From the NCBI RefSeq assembly GCF_002387245.1, contig NZ_DGLD01000003.1:1-64000 (forward strand): a stretch of 64,000 nucleotides of DNA, written 5' to 3'. This document shows positions 26,366 through 39,462 of this stretch, piece by piece. The stretch comes from Brevundimonas sp. UBA4553 (lineage in GTDB: Bacteria; Pseudomonadota; Alphaproteobacteria; Caulobacterales; Caulobacteraceae). The translations under genes were made by a program, and so were the position numbers. Under the pieces are notes generated by a model. The model did not search any database and was not told where the DNA came from. It was given only the letters and a program-made list of their open reading frames with translations. Position 1 is the stretch's first letter, and every line of letters begins with the position of its first letter.

Positions 26366-26667
26366 GGCGTGAACTGGATCGTCCGCGCAAACTGAAAATC
26401 CTTGGCTCCCGGTTCGACGGTCGCATCCCGCATGAGGGCGACGGCGGCCTGGCCAAAGCCCATCCCAGGATGGGTCTCGCCCAGGACGCGGCAGTTCTCC
26501 ACTCGACCGCTCGCGCGCGCCGTGCACTCCAGAGTGACGGCGACGCTCATAAGCGGTGGCGGCAGCGTCTCCTGGGCGGCGATTTCGCGCGCGGTCGACT
26601 TGGCCGTCGTGTCCGGCTTCGTCGGTGCGTCCAGCAGCAGTGCGGCGGCCAAAGCGATGATGATCAT
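26362..26667 (-). CDS. Small TonB C-terminal-like secreted protein
   Basis: About 101 residues from the ATG at 26667, which has GGAGGG 11 bases upstream; an in-frame ATG at 26694 is less likely. There is a signal peptide (MIIIALAAALLLDAP) and then a domain with the TonB-C pattern: VAVTLECTARASGRVENCRVL (beta strands with conserved GRVxxCxV), FGQAAVALMRDATVEP and a final strand ARTIQFTP. It lacks the proline-rich spacer and membrane anchor of a true TonB, so it may be a periplasmic stand-alone domain. The gene lies 30 bp after asmA on the same strand. Confidence 0.6.
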   Translation of the reverse strand: MIIIALAAALLLDAPTKPDTTAKSTAREIAAQETLPPPLMSVAVTLECTARASGRVENCRVLGETHPGMGFGQAAVALMRDATVEPGAKDFQFARTIQFTP

Positions 26668-26724
26668 TCTGATACCCTCCGCCCTTGTTAACATTTTCCG
26701 ACGGTCGACGTTCCCGGCGGGGGT

Positions 26725-28785
26725 TCAACGGGCGTTCGCGATCAGGGCGCCGCAGTCGGCGTCCTCCGCCAGGCCCGGATCGACGAAGCCCAACAGCGCC
26801 GCCACCGGGGCGACCAGAGTGGCCAGGGCGCCGACGATTCCGCCCTGCGTCGCCACGGCTGAAACATCCACGCCCAGGCGCGGGGAAGTGAGGGGCCCGT
26901 TCACCGTGATCGGAGCCCAGACCCGCAACAGGCGGGGCTTCTTGGTTTCGCCGTCGATCCTGAGGTTCAGGGTTTCGGCGCCCAGGTCGATTGTCCCGGA
27001 TCCCTGGGCCAGGACCACATCCGTGTCGATCACGAAGGTTCGTGACGTGGCCACCCCTCGGGCGACTGTGAAATCCGCCACCGCGCAGCGGATGTCCGCA
27101 GTCGACTGATCGCCGGACAGGAGCTTGCCCACGCCTGCGCCGACATTGATGCCCAGAAGCTCGGCGAAGGCCGCCCGCATCCGTCCCTGAGGCACCACCA
27201 GGCTGATGGTTCCTTTCGAGTTGGCCGCCAGGTCATGAACGGAAACGCCAGGGCCTTCCAGTCTCGCCCGGCCCAGAGCGCGGCCCGTCACCGTCGGCGC
27301 ACCGCCTCGCGCAGGAATGATGGATTCCAGCGGATAGCCGCTCAGACGGAAATCGACGGCGCTATAGGGCGTGCTCTTGGTGGCGTCGATCCGCGCCGTG
27401 CCGTTGAGTTCCCCGCGATTGAAGGCGAAGGACACCGGGTTGAGCTTAAGAACGCCGTCTTTCAGGTCGGCGCCGAGGCGGACCTGCCGGATGTCCAGGG
27501 CGTTGGCCTTTACCGAACCTGCTCGGTAGGACAGCGATCCATCCATGGTGCGAAGCCGATCGGTCTGCAGCGGCGCATCGGGTAGGAGCTTGCCGGGTGT
27601 GCCGGAACTGGCGACCGTGCCGCCGCTGGTGACGCGCGGGCGCGCGCCGAGCACGGCCGAGAGATCGTCGATGTCCAGCGAACGCGAGCTCAACTCAGCG
27701 TCCACGCGACGGCGCTGACCCACTCTGTTCACCTCCACGGTCCCCGAGAGATCCGAGGACCCGACCCGTCCGCTGAAATCGGCGAAGCGGAATAGCGAAC
27801 CCTCTCGGCTCAGGCTCCCGCTCAATTGATAGGGCGGGGTGTTGGGCGTGGTGATCCCGGTCAGAAGATAGAGGTCGGCCAGATCACGACCCTCAAGCGT
27901 CAGCACGGCGTTGAACCGTCCCAGATCGAACGGTCGGGTGATGGAGCCTTTCGCCTGTAGCCTTGAGCCCGCGCCCGCCAGGTCCGCGGTAAACGCATAG
28001 GGCCGGTCGCGTCGAATGTTCACGAAAGGTCCGCCTGTGACCTGCAGCGTCAGCGGCGCCCCGTTCATTGTCCCCCGGCCGTCGAGCAGGAAGCCGCTGT
28101 CGCCGTCGCGAGGATCGCGCGCTTCGCGCGCACTGATCATGGCGTCGAGCTTCATGCCTCGCCGCTGTTCGTCCAGCGTCAGACGGCCCTCATGAATCAC
28201 CAGACGATGGATGACCGGCAGCTTGGCCCCGCGGCCGTCATCAGGCCTGTCCGGGCGCAGGTCCCAACTGCGCCGCCCTTGCTCATCCACGATCAGGCGG
28301 ACTGTTGGACGTGTCATGGTCAGCGAGGTCACTTCCACCTGGCCTATGAACAGGCGCCGCAGCCGGACCGAAACGTCCAGGCGTTCGACCTCGGCCGTGT
28401 TGCGATCGCTCGCCCATGCGGGACCGCCCACATGAAGATCACGCACCGTGGCCGACGGGGTCCAACTCAGCAGCCTGACATCCAAGTCGCCCCGAAGCAC
28501 GACCTCTCGGCCAGTCGAGGCGGACGCCGCCCGGCCAATGGGCCCGCGCAGCCAGTTCCCGTCGAAGAAGATCAGGAGCAGCAGAAGGCCGACGGCCACG
28601 GCCGCTGTGACGCCGACCGCGACAGCCTCCGGCCTGCCGGGGCGGCGAACGGCCAGCCATACCGGATCGCGCGTCACGACATGGGCTTTCAGCGCCTCCG
28701 CCTTGCTTCTGAGACCACGCCAGGCGGAACCTGTTGTCGCTTTCAGGGTCTGACGCACGGATTTCAGGCTTGGTCTGTCGATCAA
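26725..28785 (-). CDS. AsmA family protein
   Basis: A 686-residue envelope protein. After a cytosolic N-terminus of about 55 residues there is one membrane helix (AVAVGVTAAVAVGLLLLLIFF) and a large periplasmic part with AsmA signatures: GRAASASTGREVVLRGDLDVRLL near residue 85 and the C-terminal AsmA_2 region (ALGRARLEGPGVSVHDLAANSKGTISLVVPQGRM, then DTDVVLAQGSGTIDLGAETLNLRIDGETKKPRL). AsmA-type proteins take part in outer-membrane lipid transport and assembly. The long cytosolic N-terminus is somewhat unusual. It is divergent from the heme oxygenase gene. Confidence 0.85.
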   Translation of the reverse strand: MIDRPSLKSVRQTLKATTGSAWRGLRSKAEALKAHVVTRDPVWLAVRRPGRPEAVAVGVTAAVAVGLLLLLIFFDGNWLRGPIGRAASASTGREVVLRGDLDVRLLSWTPSATVRDLHVGGPAWASDRNTAEVERLDVSVRLRRLFIGQVEVTSLTMTRPTVRLIVDEQGRRSWDLRPDRPDDGRGAKLPVIHRLVIHEGRLTLDEQRRGMKLDAMISAREARDPRDGDSGFLLDGRGTMNGAPLTLQVTGGPFVNIRRDRPYAFTADLAGAGSRLQAKGSITRPFDLGRFNAVLTLEGRDLADLYLLTGITTPNTPPYQLSGSLSREGSLFRFADFSGRVGSSDLSGTVEVNRVGQRRRVDAELSSRSLDIDDLSAVLGARPRVTSGGTVASSGTPGKLLPDAPLQTDRLRTMDGSLSYRAGSVKANALDIRQVRLGADLKDGVLKLNPVSFAFNRGELNGTARIDATKSTPYSAVDFRLSGYPLESIIPARGGAPTVTGRALGRARLEGPGVSVHDLAANSKGTISLVVPQGRMRAAFAELLGINVGAGVGKLLSGDQSTADIRCAVADFTVARGVATSRTFVIDTDVVLAQGSGTIDLGAETLNLRIDGETKKPRLLRVWAPITVNGPLTSPRLGVDVSAVATQGGIVGALATLVAPVAALLGFVDPGLAEDADCGALIANAR

Positions 28786-28961
28786 GGTCGCCTCCGGTGA
28801 AGCCGTTCAACGCCTGAAGCGGCAAAGGGCGCCATCGGCAGGTAAAGGCGGCCCCCGCCAACTACGGCGTCAGTCTGGGCGTCGTCGGTCTGGCCCCGGT
28901 CTGGCGGGCTGGGGAGCTTAGGTGGGCGTCGAGCGCGCTATCGGTGAGCGGTGGTCGCTAC

Positions 28962-29077
28962 CGAATGCCTCGGCAAGGGCGAGTTCATCTTTCGACGACG
29001 ACGGCTGGTTCGTTGGCGAATGGGTCACCGCCGTCGAGATGCACATCTTGCGCATCGGCCTCAAATGCCGCTTCTGA
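28962..29077 (+). pseudogene. Possible degraded coding remnant upstream of heme oxygenase
   Basis: The frame ending at TGA 29075-29077 reads DDDGWFVGEWVTAVEMHILR then IGLKCRF, which looks protein-like. One base upstream, at the TTT of 28990-28992, a frame change joins it to CLGKGEFIF. A TGA stops the upstream frame further back and no start is visible. I read it as the frameshifted tail of a lost gene, of unknown family. The rest of 28786-29099 holds only the heme oxygenase ribosome-binding site. Confidence 0.3.
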
Positions 29078-29099
29078 ACCATACTTGCGTAGGAGTTTG

Positions 29100-29693
29100 A
29101 TGATGGCCGACACGATGGATATGCCCCGATCCAAACGGTTGAAGGCGCTGACGCACGAAATTCATGACCGCCTGGACAAGTCGATCATGGAGGCGTCGTC
29201 GTTCGACAGCCTGGAGGGCTATGGTCGGTTCGCCGGGGTGCAGTGGACCTTCCATCGCGATATCGACGCCCTCTATGACGACGCGGGCATGATCACCCTG
29301 CTGCCCGGCCTGGCTGAGCGTCGGCGTATGGACCTGATCGCGATGGATCTGGCGGACATGGGCCTGGCGACGCCCTTGATCGAGACGCCGCCGGTCTTTC
29401 TTCCTGATCAGCCGACGGATACGGCGACGGCTCTGGGCTGGCTCTATGTGGCTGAGGGCTCGAACCTGGGCGCCGCCCTGTTGCGCAAGGAGGCGGCCAA
29501 GCTGGGCCTGTCGGACATTCACGGGGCGCGGCATCTGGCGCCTTCCGGCGGTGGGCCTGCCGCCCACTGGCGCGTCTTCACCGCCGCGCTCGACGCGGCG
29601 GTCCTGACATCCGCGGAAGAAGATCGCGCTGTCGCCGGCGCCAAGGCCGCCTTCGCGCGCGTCCAGGCTCTGGCCAACGCCGCCCTTTGCTGA
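29100..29693 (+). CDS. Biliverdin-producing heme oxygenase (BphO/HemO type)
   Basis: About 197 residues, matching bacterial heme oxygenases. The proximal heme ligand is probably His22 in LTHEIHDRLD, and the distal-helix/signature region is ALGWLYVAEGSNLGAALL (about 118-135), where the usual LGxxYVxEGSxLGG pattern is clear. It opens heme to biliverdin, iron and CO. AGGAG at 29091-29095 supports a start at 29100 or 29103 (two adjacent ATGs). It converges with the kinase/phytochrome genes and can supply their biliverdin chromophore. The open frame extends upstream to 28944 but that part shows no family match. Confidence 0.88.
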   Translation: MMADTMDMPRSKRLKALTHEIHDRLDKSIMEASSFDSLEGYGRFAGVQWTFHRDIDALYDDAGMITLLPGLAERRRMDLIAMDLADMGLATPLIETPPVFLPDQPTDTATALGWLYVAEGSNLGAALLRKEAAKLGLSDIHGARHLAPSGGGPAAHWRVFTAALDAAVLTSAEEDRAVAGAKAAFARVQALANAALC

Positions 29694-29711
29694 GCCGACG
29701 ACGTTCGCGCT

Positions 29712-33215
<3,504 letters not shown>

Positions 33216-33299
33216 TTCCCCAGTGCCGCGCTTGCGCGCCGCCTCATATGACCCAACGCATGGCGTCGTCCGGTGATCCAGACGGGCTGCGGCTTCCGG

Positions 33300-35882
33300 T
33301 TAGTTCGTTGTTTCAGCGACGGGTTCGACAAGGTTGTCGAACGCCCTGGCCACGTTCTCGAGCGTATAGGGCTTCTGGACGATCAGACGGCCCCGATGGT
33401 CCACAGGCGGCTGGGCCTGCTCTCCGTAGCCCGTCGCGAAGATGAAGGGGATGTCCAGTTCCGCCAGCCGGTCGGCGATCGGATAGCTGTTCCGGTCGCC
33501 CAGATTGATGTCCAGCATGGCGACGGTCGGCCGATTGCTGTCGATGAACTCCAGCGCTCCCTCGACAGTGGCGGCCGTTGTGACAGAGGCCGCGCCCAGG
33601 CGCTGTGCGATGTCTTCGGCGTCCAGGGCGATGATCAGGCTGTCCTCGACCAGCAGGATGTCGTGCCCGGCGAGAACCGCGTCGGGGACCGCCTGGGGGT
33701 GTCCGACCGCAGGCCTCGGATACTTGATCGGCTTTCCTTCAGGGACGCCTCGTGGCTCCGAAAGATGCCGGGCGGGGATGCGGAACACGGCGTGCAGCCC
33801 CTTGGGATCATAGTCGATCTGGGCCGAACCACCGAGGTCATAGGGAACCGAACGGCCGATGATGGTGGTGCCGAACCCCTTGCGTTTGGGCGGCGTGACG
33901 GGAGGGCCGCCGGTCTCACGCCATTCGATCACCAGATCGCCGGCCGCGTTGCGGTGCCAGCCCATGACCACGCGCCCGCCGTCAGCCGAAAGGCTGCCGT
34001 ACTTGTTGGAGTTGGTGACCAACTCGTGCACCACCAGAGCCATGGTCGAGTAGGCGTTGGGGTTCAGGTGAACCGGTTCGCCCTGAACGACAATGCGATC
34101 ATGGTCGTCGACGAATGCAGCGGCCTCGGCGTCAATCAGCGCCTGCAAGGGAGCCGGCCCCCAGTGATCGTCCGTGATCTGGTTGTGGGCGCGGGCCAAA
34201 GCGTGAATCCGACCGTCGATCACGCTGACGAAGTCGGTGATGTCTCCGCCGGACGGTTGGGATTGGCGGATCAGCCCGCGTATCAGCCCCAGGATGTTGC
34301 GAACCCGGTGGTTCAATTCCGCAATCAACAGCTCCTGTCGTGCGCTGGATTGCTGCCGCTCGGCGGACGCTTCGTCCGCCAGCCTCAGAACGACTTCGAT
34401 AAGGGTGGCGCGCAGGGTTTCGGCCACGCGGATTTCTGATGCCGTGAAGGGACGCGAGTGCCCCTCGACCAACTCCTTCCATTCCGCAAAGCTCTCGCGG
34501 GGCGTCAGGCGTGGGCCGTTGGGACCGTATTCGACCGGCTTGTGCGGGTCGCCGGCCCAGCGCACAGAATGGATCAGCTCCTTGCGGAAAAGGACGACAT
34601 AGTCGCGCGGCGACCGTGAGATCGGGATCGCCAGCAAGCCGGCCGCGCCTGAGGCGAAGGCATCGGCCTCCGGCAGGATCGACCCGATATGGTCGGTGGC
34701 GAACACGCGACCCGCCGCCGTGCCATTCAGCGCGCGCACTATGCGCCGAAAATTCTCATGCGAAGGCGTCGCGCCGGAGAAGGCGTGATTGCCGCCCAGC
34801 CAGACGCCGACGCCGTCTGCCGGGATGGCGTGCGTGAGGATGTCGCCCAGCCAGTCTGGGTCCTTCAACAGGGTTTCGTCCGAAGCGACGGCGCCGAGCA
34901 ACTGGTCTGAAATGTCGCGCGCTCGGCGCTCGTATTCGACGGTTTCCTTACGCTCGCGGCTTTCCAGTCTCATGGAGAACATCTGGGCGAACAGCTCGCT
35001 GACGGACCGTCGCTCGAAAGTCGGCCGTCGGGCGGAATAGTGGTGGCAGGCGAACAACCCCCACAGCTTCCCATCGACGATGATCGAGATCGACAGCGAG
35101 GCGCCGACGCCCATGTTCCTGAGGTACTCGATGTGGATCGGCGACACCGACCTCAGCAAGGATAGCGACAGGTCCAGCGGCTGGCCGCTTTCATCCCGCT
35201 CCGGAAGGATCCGCACGGGCACGGCGTTGACGTCGGTGATCAGCCTCAGCAGGTTGCGGCGATAGAGCTCGCGGGCCTGGGCTGGGATGTCGCTCGCAGG
35301 ATAGCGCAAGCCCATGAATGTGCCGATGCCGGAGCGCGCGGCTTCTGCGACCACCTCGCCCGAGCCGTCCGCCGCGAACCGGTAGACCATGACGCGGTCA
35401 AACCCGAGCAGCGCGCGGACCTGTCGTGCGCCTTCCTTGTAGAAGCTGGCGAAATCGGCGGTCTGATCAAGGCGCGAAATCATGGACCGGACCATTCCGG
35501 TGGCGTCCCCATGCTCGCCTGAGGCGGGCTCGGCTTCGATGATCACCTGGCCGCCCGAGAAATGGATAGCCGCATCGAAGGCTTGTCCGCCTTCGATGAA
35601 CACGCAGTCAAAGATGCGCTCGACGGCGTCTCGACCTCTCAGGAGAGTGGCGCGATTTCGCAGGTCGTGCACCGCCTTGGGCGTGAAGATATCCTGCAAC
35701 GGTCGGCCGAACAGGTCGGACGGCGCCAGACCAATGAAGTCCTTGGTGTTGGCGGAAGCGCGGGTGATCAGCCAATCCGCCGTCAAGGCGATCAGGAATC
35801 CAATGGGCTGAATGGCCCCTAGGATGTGGATGGGTTCGCGATCGCAGTTGCTCAGATCGACAGGGGCGGCAGGGGACGTCAC
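33300..35882 (-). CDS. Bacteriophytochrome HWE histidine kinase with receiver domain
   Basis: The protein has PAS, GAF and PHY photosensory domains: the biliverdin-binding Cys13 in LSNCDREPIHILGAIQPIG, the GAF motif RYPASDIPAQARELY, SPIHIEYLRNMGVGAS and the ACHHYSARRP His region. An HWE kinase follows (ELNHRVRNIL, VHELVTNSNKYG, WRETGGPPVTPPKRKGFGT), then a receiver (LLVEDS, MLDINLG, VQKPY). I chose GTG 35882, which has GGAG 10 bases upstream and gives the usual short N-terminus (860 residues); the frame stays open to 36029. QPIG replaces the common QPHG. It probably senses red/far-red light using biliverdin from the nearby heme oxygenase. Confidence 0.92.
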   Translation of the reverse strand: MTSPAAPVDLSNCDREPIHILGAIQPIGFLIALTADWLITRASANTKDFIGLAPSDLFGRPLQDIFTPKAVHDLRNRATLLRGRDAVERIFDCVFIEGGQAFDAAIHFSGGQVIIEAEPASGEHGDATGMVRSMISRLDQTADFASFYKEGARQVRALLGFDRVMVYRFAADGSGEVVAEAARSGIGTFMGLRYPASDIPAQARELYRRNLLRLITDVNAVPVRILPERDESGQPLDLSLSLLRSVSPIHIEYLRNMGVGASLSISIIVDGKLWGLFACHHYSARRPTFERRSVSELFAQMFSMRLESRERKETVEYERRARDISDQLLGAVASDETLLKDPDWLGDILTHAIPADGVGVWLGGNHAFSGATPSHENFRRIVRALNGTAAGRVFATDHIGSILPEADAFASGAAGLLAIPISRSPRDYVVLFRKELIHSVRWAGDPHKPVEYGPNGPRLTPRESFAEWKELVEGHSRPFTASEIRVAETLRATLIEVVLRLADEASAERQQSSARQELLIAELNHRVRNILGLIRGLIRQSQPSGGDITDFVSVIDGRIHALARAHNQITDDHWGPAPLQALIDAEAAAFVDDHDRIVVQGEPVHLNPNAYSTMALVVHELVTNSNKYGSLSADGGRVVMGWHRNAAGDLVIEWRETGGPPVTPPKRKGFGTTIIGRSVPYDLGGSAQIDYDPKGLHAVFRIPARHLSEPRGVPEGKPIKYPRPAVGHPQAVPDAVLAGHDILLVEDSLIIALDAEDIAQRLGAASVTTAATVEGALEFIDSNRPTVAMLDINLGDRNSYPIADRLAELDIPFIFATGYGEQAQPPVDHRGRLIVQKPYTLENVARAFDNLVEPVAETTN

Positions 35883-36086
35883 TATCAATCGACTCCGAAC
35901 AGAACGAGCGGCGGGGCTCAACCAGATTGGCGCCGCGCAGACCGCGCTGCGCTCCGCCAGGCGATCCGGCGAACCAGTCCACTGATCAAGAATAGCGACA
36001 AATGCTTTTCTGGCGACGGGGTTCCTCACTGATAGCTGAGGAATTCTGGCCCGCGTTGGTTAGCCATGAGGATCGGCGCGAAGCGA

Positions 36087-37298
36087 TCAGTCCGCCAACA
36101 CCGAGGCGGCCTCGGGAAAGCGCTGGGCCAGCCGAGAGGCCCAGTCACGCGCCATGAGACCGGCCTTTCGCGCCTCGCGCGGGCGCGCCAGCACCAGGTT
36201 CGCCGCCTCCCTGTGCGCGGGCCAATCCATGAACAGACGCATGGCGGCGTCGAAATCGGCGGCGGCTGCGGCATGAGCGAATGCTCGATCCAGAGCTTCC
36301 ACGTCATCAAAGTCAGGCAACCGGGACAGATAGTCCCGCAACACCGGGCCCGAGAGGTCGCGTTCGAACAGACTCCACCGCAGAGCCTGAGCCTCCTCGC
36401 CGCGCCCTTCGGCGTCCAGTAAGGCGATGGCGGCCGTTTCCCAGGCCGGCGTCAGTCGGGGCGCATCGAGGTCCTGATGTCGCCCGCCGAACGCCCAGCG
36501 GCGGTTTGAGCGGGGAGACGTCAGTGCGGCCTCCAGCGCGGCCCGCGCCTCGGTCGTCCGATCGGCCGCGAGCAGCCGGCGGGCGATGTCTGCGGCGACG
36601 TCGGGCGAGCGGGCTTGCTCGGGCGGGATCAGACTGAGCCATAGATCAAGCGCCTGCGCCCTGTCGGCCAGGCTGCGCACCAGAAAGCGGCCAGCGGGCG
36701 TTTTCCTGACCCCAGCGTCCAAGCCGTCAAGAAGAGAGCTCGCCAGGCTCGCGTCAACGGCATCGCCAGCTGCGGCGATCCACCGGCCGTAGTCGTGGGG
36801 GCGCCGCCGCATGGCGTCCAGCAACTCTCTCAAGGCTTCTTGTTCGGCGCTTCCGGCGATCCGAAACAGCTCGGGCGCGCCGGCCTCGAACGTCGCAAGC
36901 AACTCGCCCTTAGTGTCCTTCACACGAGCGACAAGGCCCGAGTAGAGGTCGAACCAGCGCACGAGGGCCACCAGGGCTTCACCCGGCGCGTCTGGCGCCA
37001 GGCGTTCGACAGTCATGCGGCGGTGTGTCTCGAGATCGGCGATCAACTCGCCCCGCTTACGCCACGACACGCGAGTGCGGGCTGCTTCGAGGGCGACCAG
37101 TCGCTTGTTGATCTCCATCGCCAGAGCGGCAGGCCCCAGCTCGGCCGCGAGCTCCAGCCGAAGCCTGCGTTTCAGGTTGGCGTTCCCGGCGCCGGCCTCG
37201 ATCAGGATATCCGCCAGACGCGGCGCGCCGAGGTGAACTAGGCTGGCGGGAGACAGTCGTACCGAGGCTCGTGATGCGCGCGCCATGAAGTCCTTCAA
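36087..37298 (-). CDS. DUF6880-like alpha-helical protein
   Basis: A 403-residue soluble, almost wholly helical protein (RRLRLELAAELGPAALAMEINKRLVALEAARTRVSW, then DLETHRRMTVERLAPDAPGEALVALVRWFDL). I recall this N-terminal pattern from the DUF6880 family. The C-terminal half looks like TPR-like helical pairs (AFAHAAAAADFDAAMRLFMDWPAHREAANLVL). No catalytic motif is evident. The gene is divergent from a small ORF at 37416 and shows no functional link with the phytochrome cluster. Confidence 0.6.
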   Translation of the reverse strand: MKDFMARASRASVRLSPASLVHLGAPRLADILIEAGAGNANLKRRLRLELAAELGPAALAMEINKRLVALEAARTRVSWRKRGELIADLETHRRMTVERLAPDAPGEALVALVRWFDLYSGLVARVKDTKGELLATFEAGAPELFRIAGSAEQEALRELLDAMRRRPHDYGRWIAAAGDAVDASLASSLLDGLDAGVRKTPAGRFLVRSLADRAQALDLWLSLIPPEQARSPDVAADIARRLLAADRTTEARAALEAALTSPRSNRRWAFGGRHQDLDAPRLTPAWETAAIALLDAEGRGEEAQALRWSLFERDLSGPVLRDYLSRLPDFDDVEALDRAFAHAAAAADFDAAMRLFMDWPAHREAANLVLARPREARKAGLMARDWASRLAQRFPEAASVLAD

Positions 37299-37415
37299 CG
37301 GTGGGGCGAAATGCGGTCGCGGACACCGCCGACGGGGGCGACTTGACCCGCATGCGTCATTTCGTGCGTGGAACCGCCACCGTCAACCGCCGCTCTCCTT
37401 GGCCGAGGAGGCAGT

Positions 37416-37652
37416 ATGAACCAGACCCACGTTATTGAACGCGCTTTTCAGATCGCTGACGAAAATCGCGCGTGCCTCAAGATCAGCGACCTGCACGAAG
37501 CCCTGGGCCGTGAGGGCTACACCACCACCGACATGATGCATCTGCAGGGCTGGAGCATTCGCGAGCAGCTGCGGGCCCGCATGAAGGCCAGGATCAAGCT
37601 GGACGAACAGATCATCCCGGCCGTCGGAGTCGGGGGGGCGACCTTCAGATAA
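37416..37652 (+). CDS. Small hypothetical protein
   Basis: 78 residues from the ATG at 37416, which has GAGGAGG ending 5 bases upstream; the open frame extends to 37368 but that start lacks a ribosome site. The protein is mostly helical (VIERAFQIADENRACLKISDLHEALGREGYTTTDMMHLQG, then REQLRARMKARIKL) and resembles a small DNA- or protein-binding helical domain, but I cannot name a family. It is transcribed alone, between a divergent gene and a bidirectional terminator. Confidence 0.6.
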   Translation: MNQTHVIERAFQIADENRACLKISDLHEALGREGYTTTDMMHLQGWSIREQLRARMKARIKLDEQIIPAVGVGGATFR

Positions 37653-37668
37653 GCAGCGGAACCGAAGT

Positions 37669-37705
37669 CCGCAGGCCATCGCGCAAGGGCGATGACCTGC
37701 GGCTT
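37669..37705. terminator. Bidirectional terminator
   Basis: CCGCAGGCCATCGC (37669-37682) pairs with GCGATGACCTGCGG (37689-37702), with one mismatch, between two convergent genes. A short T-run (CTTT) follows on the plus strand. Confidence 0.7.
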
Positions 37706-37712
37706 TCCAGGG

Positions 37713-39317
37713 CTAGTCGGCCGCAGGATAGGCGAACGGATCGGTCGGTGTCGGTTCGGTCGGCATCGGCATGCGCGGCAGGGGAGCGTCGCGATTGGCC
37801 GCGTTCAGCAGGAAGCTGGCCAAAATCACTGCGGCCTGGCGCAGGTCTTCGGGCTTCAGGTGATCGTAGCTGTCGATGCTAGTGTGGTGGATGCGGCTCG
37901 AATAGTCGAGCGGGTCCTGGATGAACTGATAGCCGGGCACCCCCACCGTCTGCATGTAGACGTGGTCCGTGCCGCCGGACGGACGCAGGGAGACGGTGGT
38001 TGCGCCCATGCTGGCGAAGGGGGCCAGCCATTCCTGGAAGATGGGGGCGGCGGCGACATTGCCCTCGGCGTTGATGCCGCGAATCTTGCCTGAGCCGTTG
38101 TCGAGATTGAAGTAGGCGACCAGATCGCGATAGCCGGGGCGCGGCTCGACCGGCCAGCGGTTGCGCCAGGTGCGGTTGCTGGGCAAGGCGGCCAGGGCCG
38201 GATCCGAGGCCGGCGCGCGCGTGGCCAGATAGCGGTCGACATAGGCCAGCGAGCCCAGGATGCCCTGTTCCTCGCCGTTCCACAGGGCGAAGCGGATGGT
38301 GCGCTTGGGCTTGACCTTCATCTGCGACAGGATGCGGGCGGCCTCCATCACCACCGCGCTGCCGGCGGCGTTGTCTTGGGCCCCGTCCGAGGCGACCCAG
38401 CTGTCGAGGTGCGCGCCAGCCATGACGTACTCGCCCGAGCGGTCCGAGCCGGGAATGTCGGCCAGGATGTTGTAGGCATTGACGTCCTCGTCGTGGAACT
38501 GGACTTCGCTGAGCAGCGACAGCATCGGCGGGGTGTCGGTCAGGGCCAGGCGGGCCAGACGGCGATAGTCCTCGGCGGCGATCTCCATGCCGGGCAACTT
38601 GGGCGTGGCACCGACCTGATAGGTATAGCCCGTGCCGTGCAGGAGGCCTCCGTCACGCTGGGACATCCGCACCCAGGCCAGGGCGCCTTCCTCGGCCAGG
38701 AAGGCGTCGAGACGAGCGCTGAATTCCGCCGTCTTCAATTGGCGTTCAGCGGGGACGTGGCTGTGCTGCGGCTGGACGTAGGTGTTGCGGTCGCGCAGCT
38801 CAGCGTCGGTCCAGCGACGGAATGCGGGTTCGGTCGGCTCCGATCCGGTATCGGGACGGGACAGCATGACGATCTTGCCGGACAGCTTGCCGCGCCACTT
38901 GTCGAAGTCTTCGACCTTGGTGATCGGGGCGACGACGACGCCCGCGCTGATGGTTCCATTGGTCGAGGGCGTCCAGGCCACCGGAATGGCCCGCAACTCA
39001 ATCGGGCGTGGCGCCGTCATGCGGGCGCTGGAGCGGACGATCGACCAGCCGCGGCCAAACTCAAAGCCTTCGGCGCGAACGTTCGACAGGCCCCAGTCGC
39101 GGAAACGCTGCTGGCTCCACTGTTCGGCCTGGCGCATCTGCGGCGAGTTGGTCATCCGGCCGCCGATCCGGTCGGTCAGGTAGGCGGCGGTCTGCATGAC
39201 CTCGCTATGGTTCAGGCCCTGGTCGATGATGCCGTTAATGGCGACGCGGTCGACCGACTGGGCCAAGGCAGGCGTGGCGATGCACAAGGCCGACAGGCCG
39301 ACGAGCAGACGTTTCAT
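37713..39317 (-). CDS. M28 family metallopeptidase with PA domain
   Basis: A 534-residue secreted peptidase. The signal peptide MKRLLVGLSALCIATPALA is followed by a protease-associated (PA) region and the M28 zinc-peptidase core. Visible zinc/catalytic motifs are AHLDSW (His), DGAQDNAAGSAVVMEA (bridging Asp), NGEEQGILGS (catalytic Glu pair) and LDNGSGKI (Asp); SGGTDHVYM and IHHTSIDSYDHL hold the last His. It is likely a periplasmic or outer-membrane-associated aminopeptidase or carboxypeptidase. The ending is Pro-rich (MPMPTEPTPTDP). Single gene. Confidence 0.9.
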   Translation of the reverse strand: MKRLLVGLSALCIATPALAQSVDRVAINGIIDQGLNHSEVMQTAAYLTDRIGGRMTNSPQMRQAEQWSQQRFRDWGLSNVRAEGFEFGRGWSIVRSSARMTAPRPIELRAIPVAWTPSTNGTISAGVVVAPITKVEDFDKWRGKLSGKIVMLSRPDTGSEPTEPAFRRWTDAELRDRNTYVQPQHSHVPAERQLKTAEFSARLDAFLAEEGALAWVRMSQRDGGLLHGTGYTYQVGATPKLPGMEIAAEDYRRLARLALTDTPPMLSLLSEVQFHDEDVNAYNILADIPGSDRSGEYVMAGAHLDSWVASDGAQDNAAGSAVVMEAARILSQMKVKPKRTIRFALWNGEEQGILGSLAYVDRYLATRAPASDPALAALPSNRTWRNRWPVEPRPGYRDLVAYFNLDNGSGKIRGINAEGNVAAAPIFQEWLAPFASMGATTVSLRPSGGTDHVYMQTVGVPGYQFIQDPLDYSSRIHHTSIDSYDHLKPEDLRQAAVILASFLLNAANRDAPLPRMPMPTEPTPTDPFAYPAAD

Positions 39318-39462
39318 GTTTGGAACCCCCGAGAATCAAAACTGCGGGGATTTGACGTCATGCGGGCCGGCTCTGCAAACTGCAGCGGGGCGGATCGCGT
39401 CGTAGGTTGACCCGGGCGAGGCGGGGGTCCTACTGGCGTCACTGGACGTGAGGAGAGGGCCG

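Noticed and set aside
39318..39462. Second cobalamin riboswitch upstream of cobQ
   Set aside because: The B12 box and the core CCCGCAACTG-type sequence are absent in this short gap.
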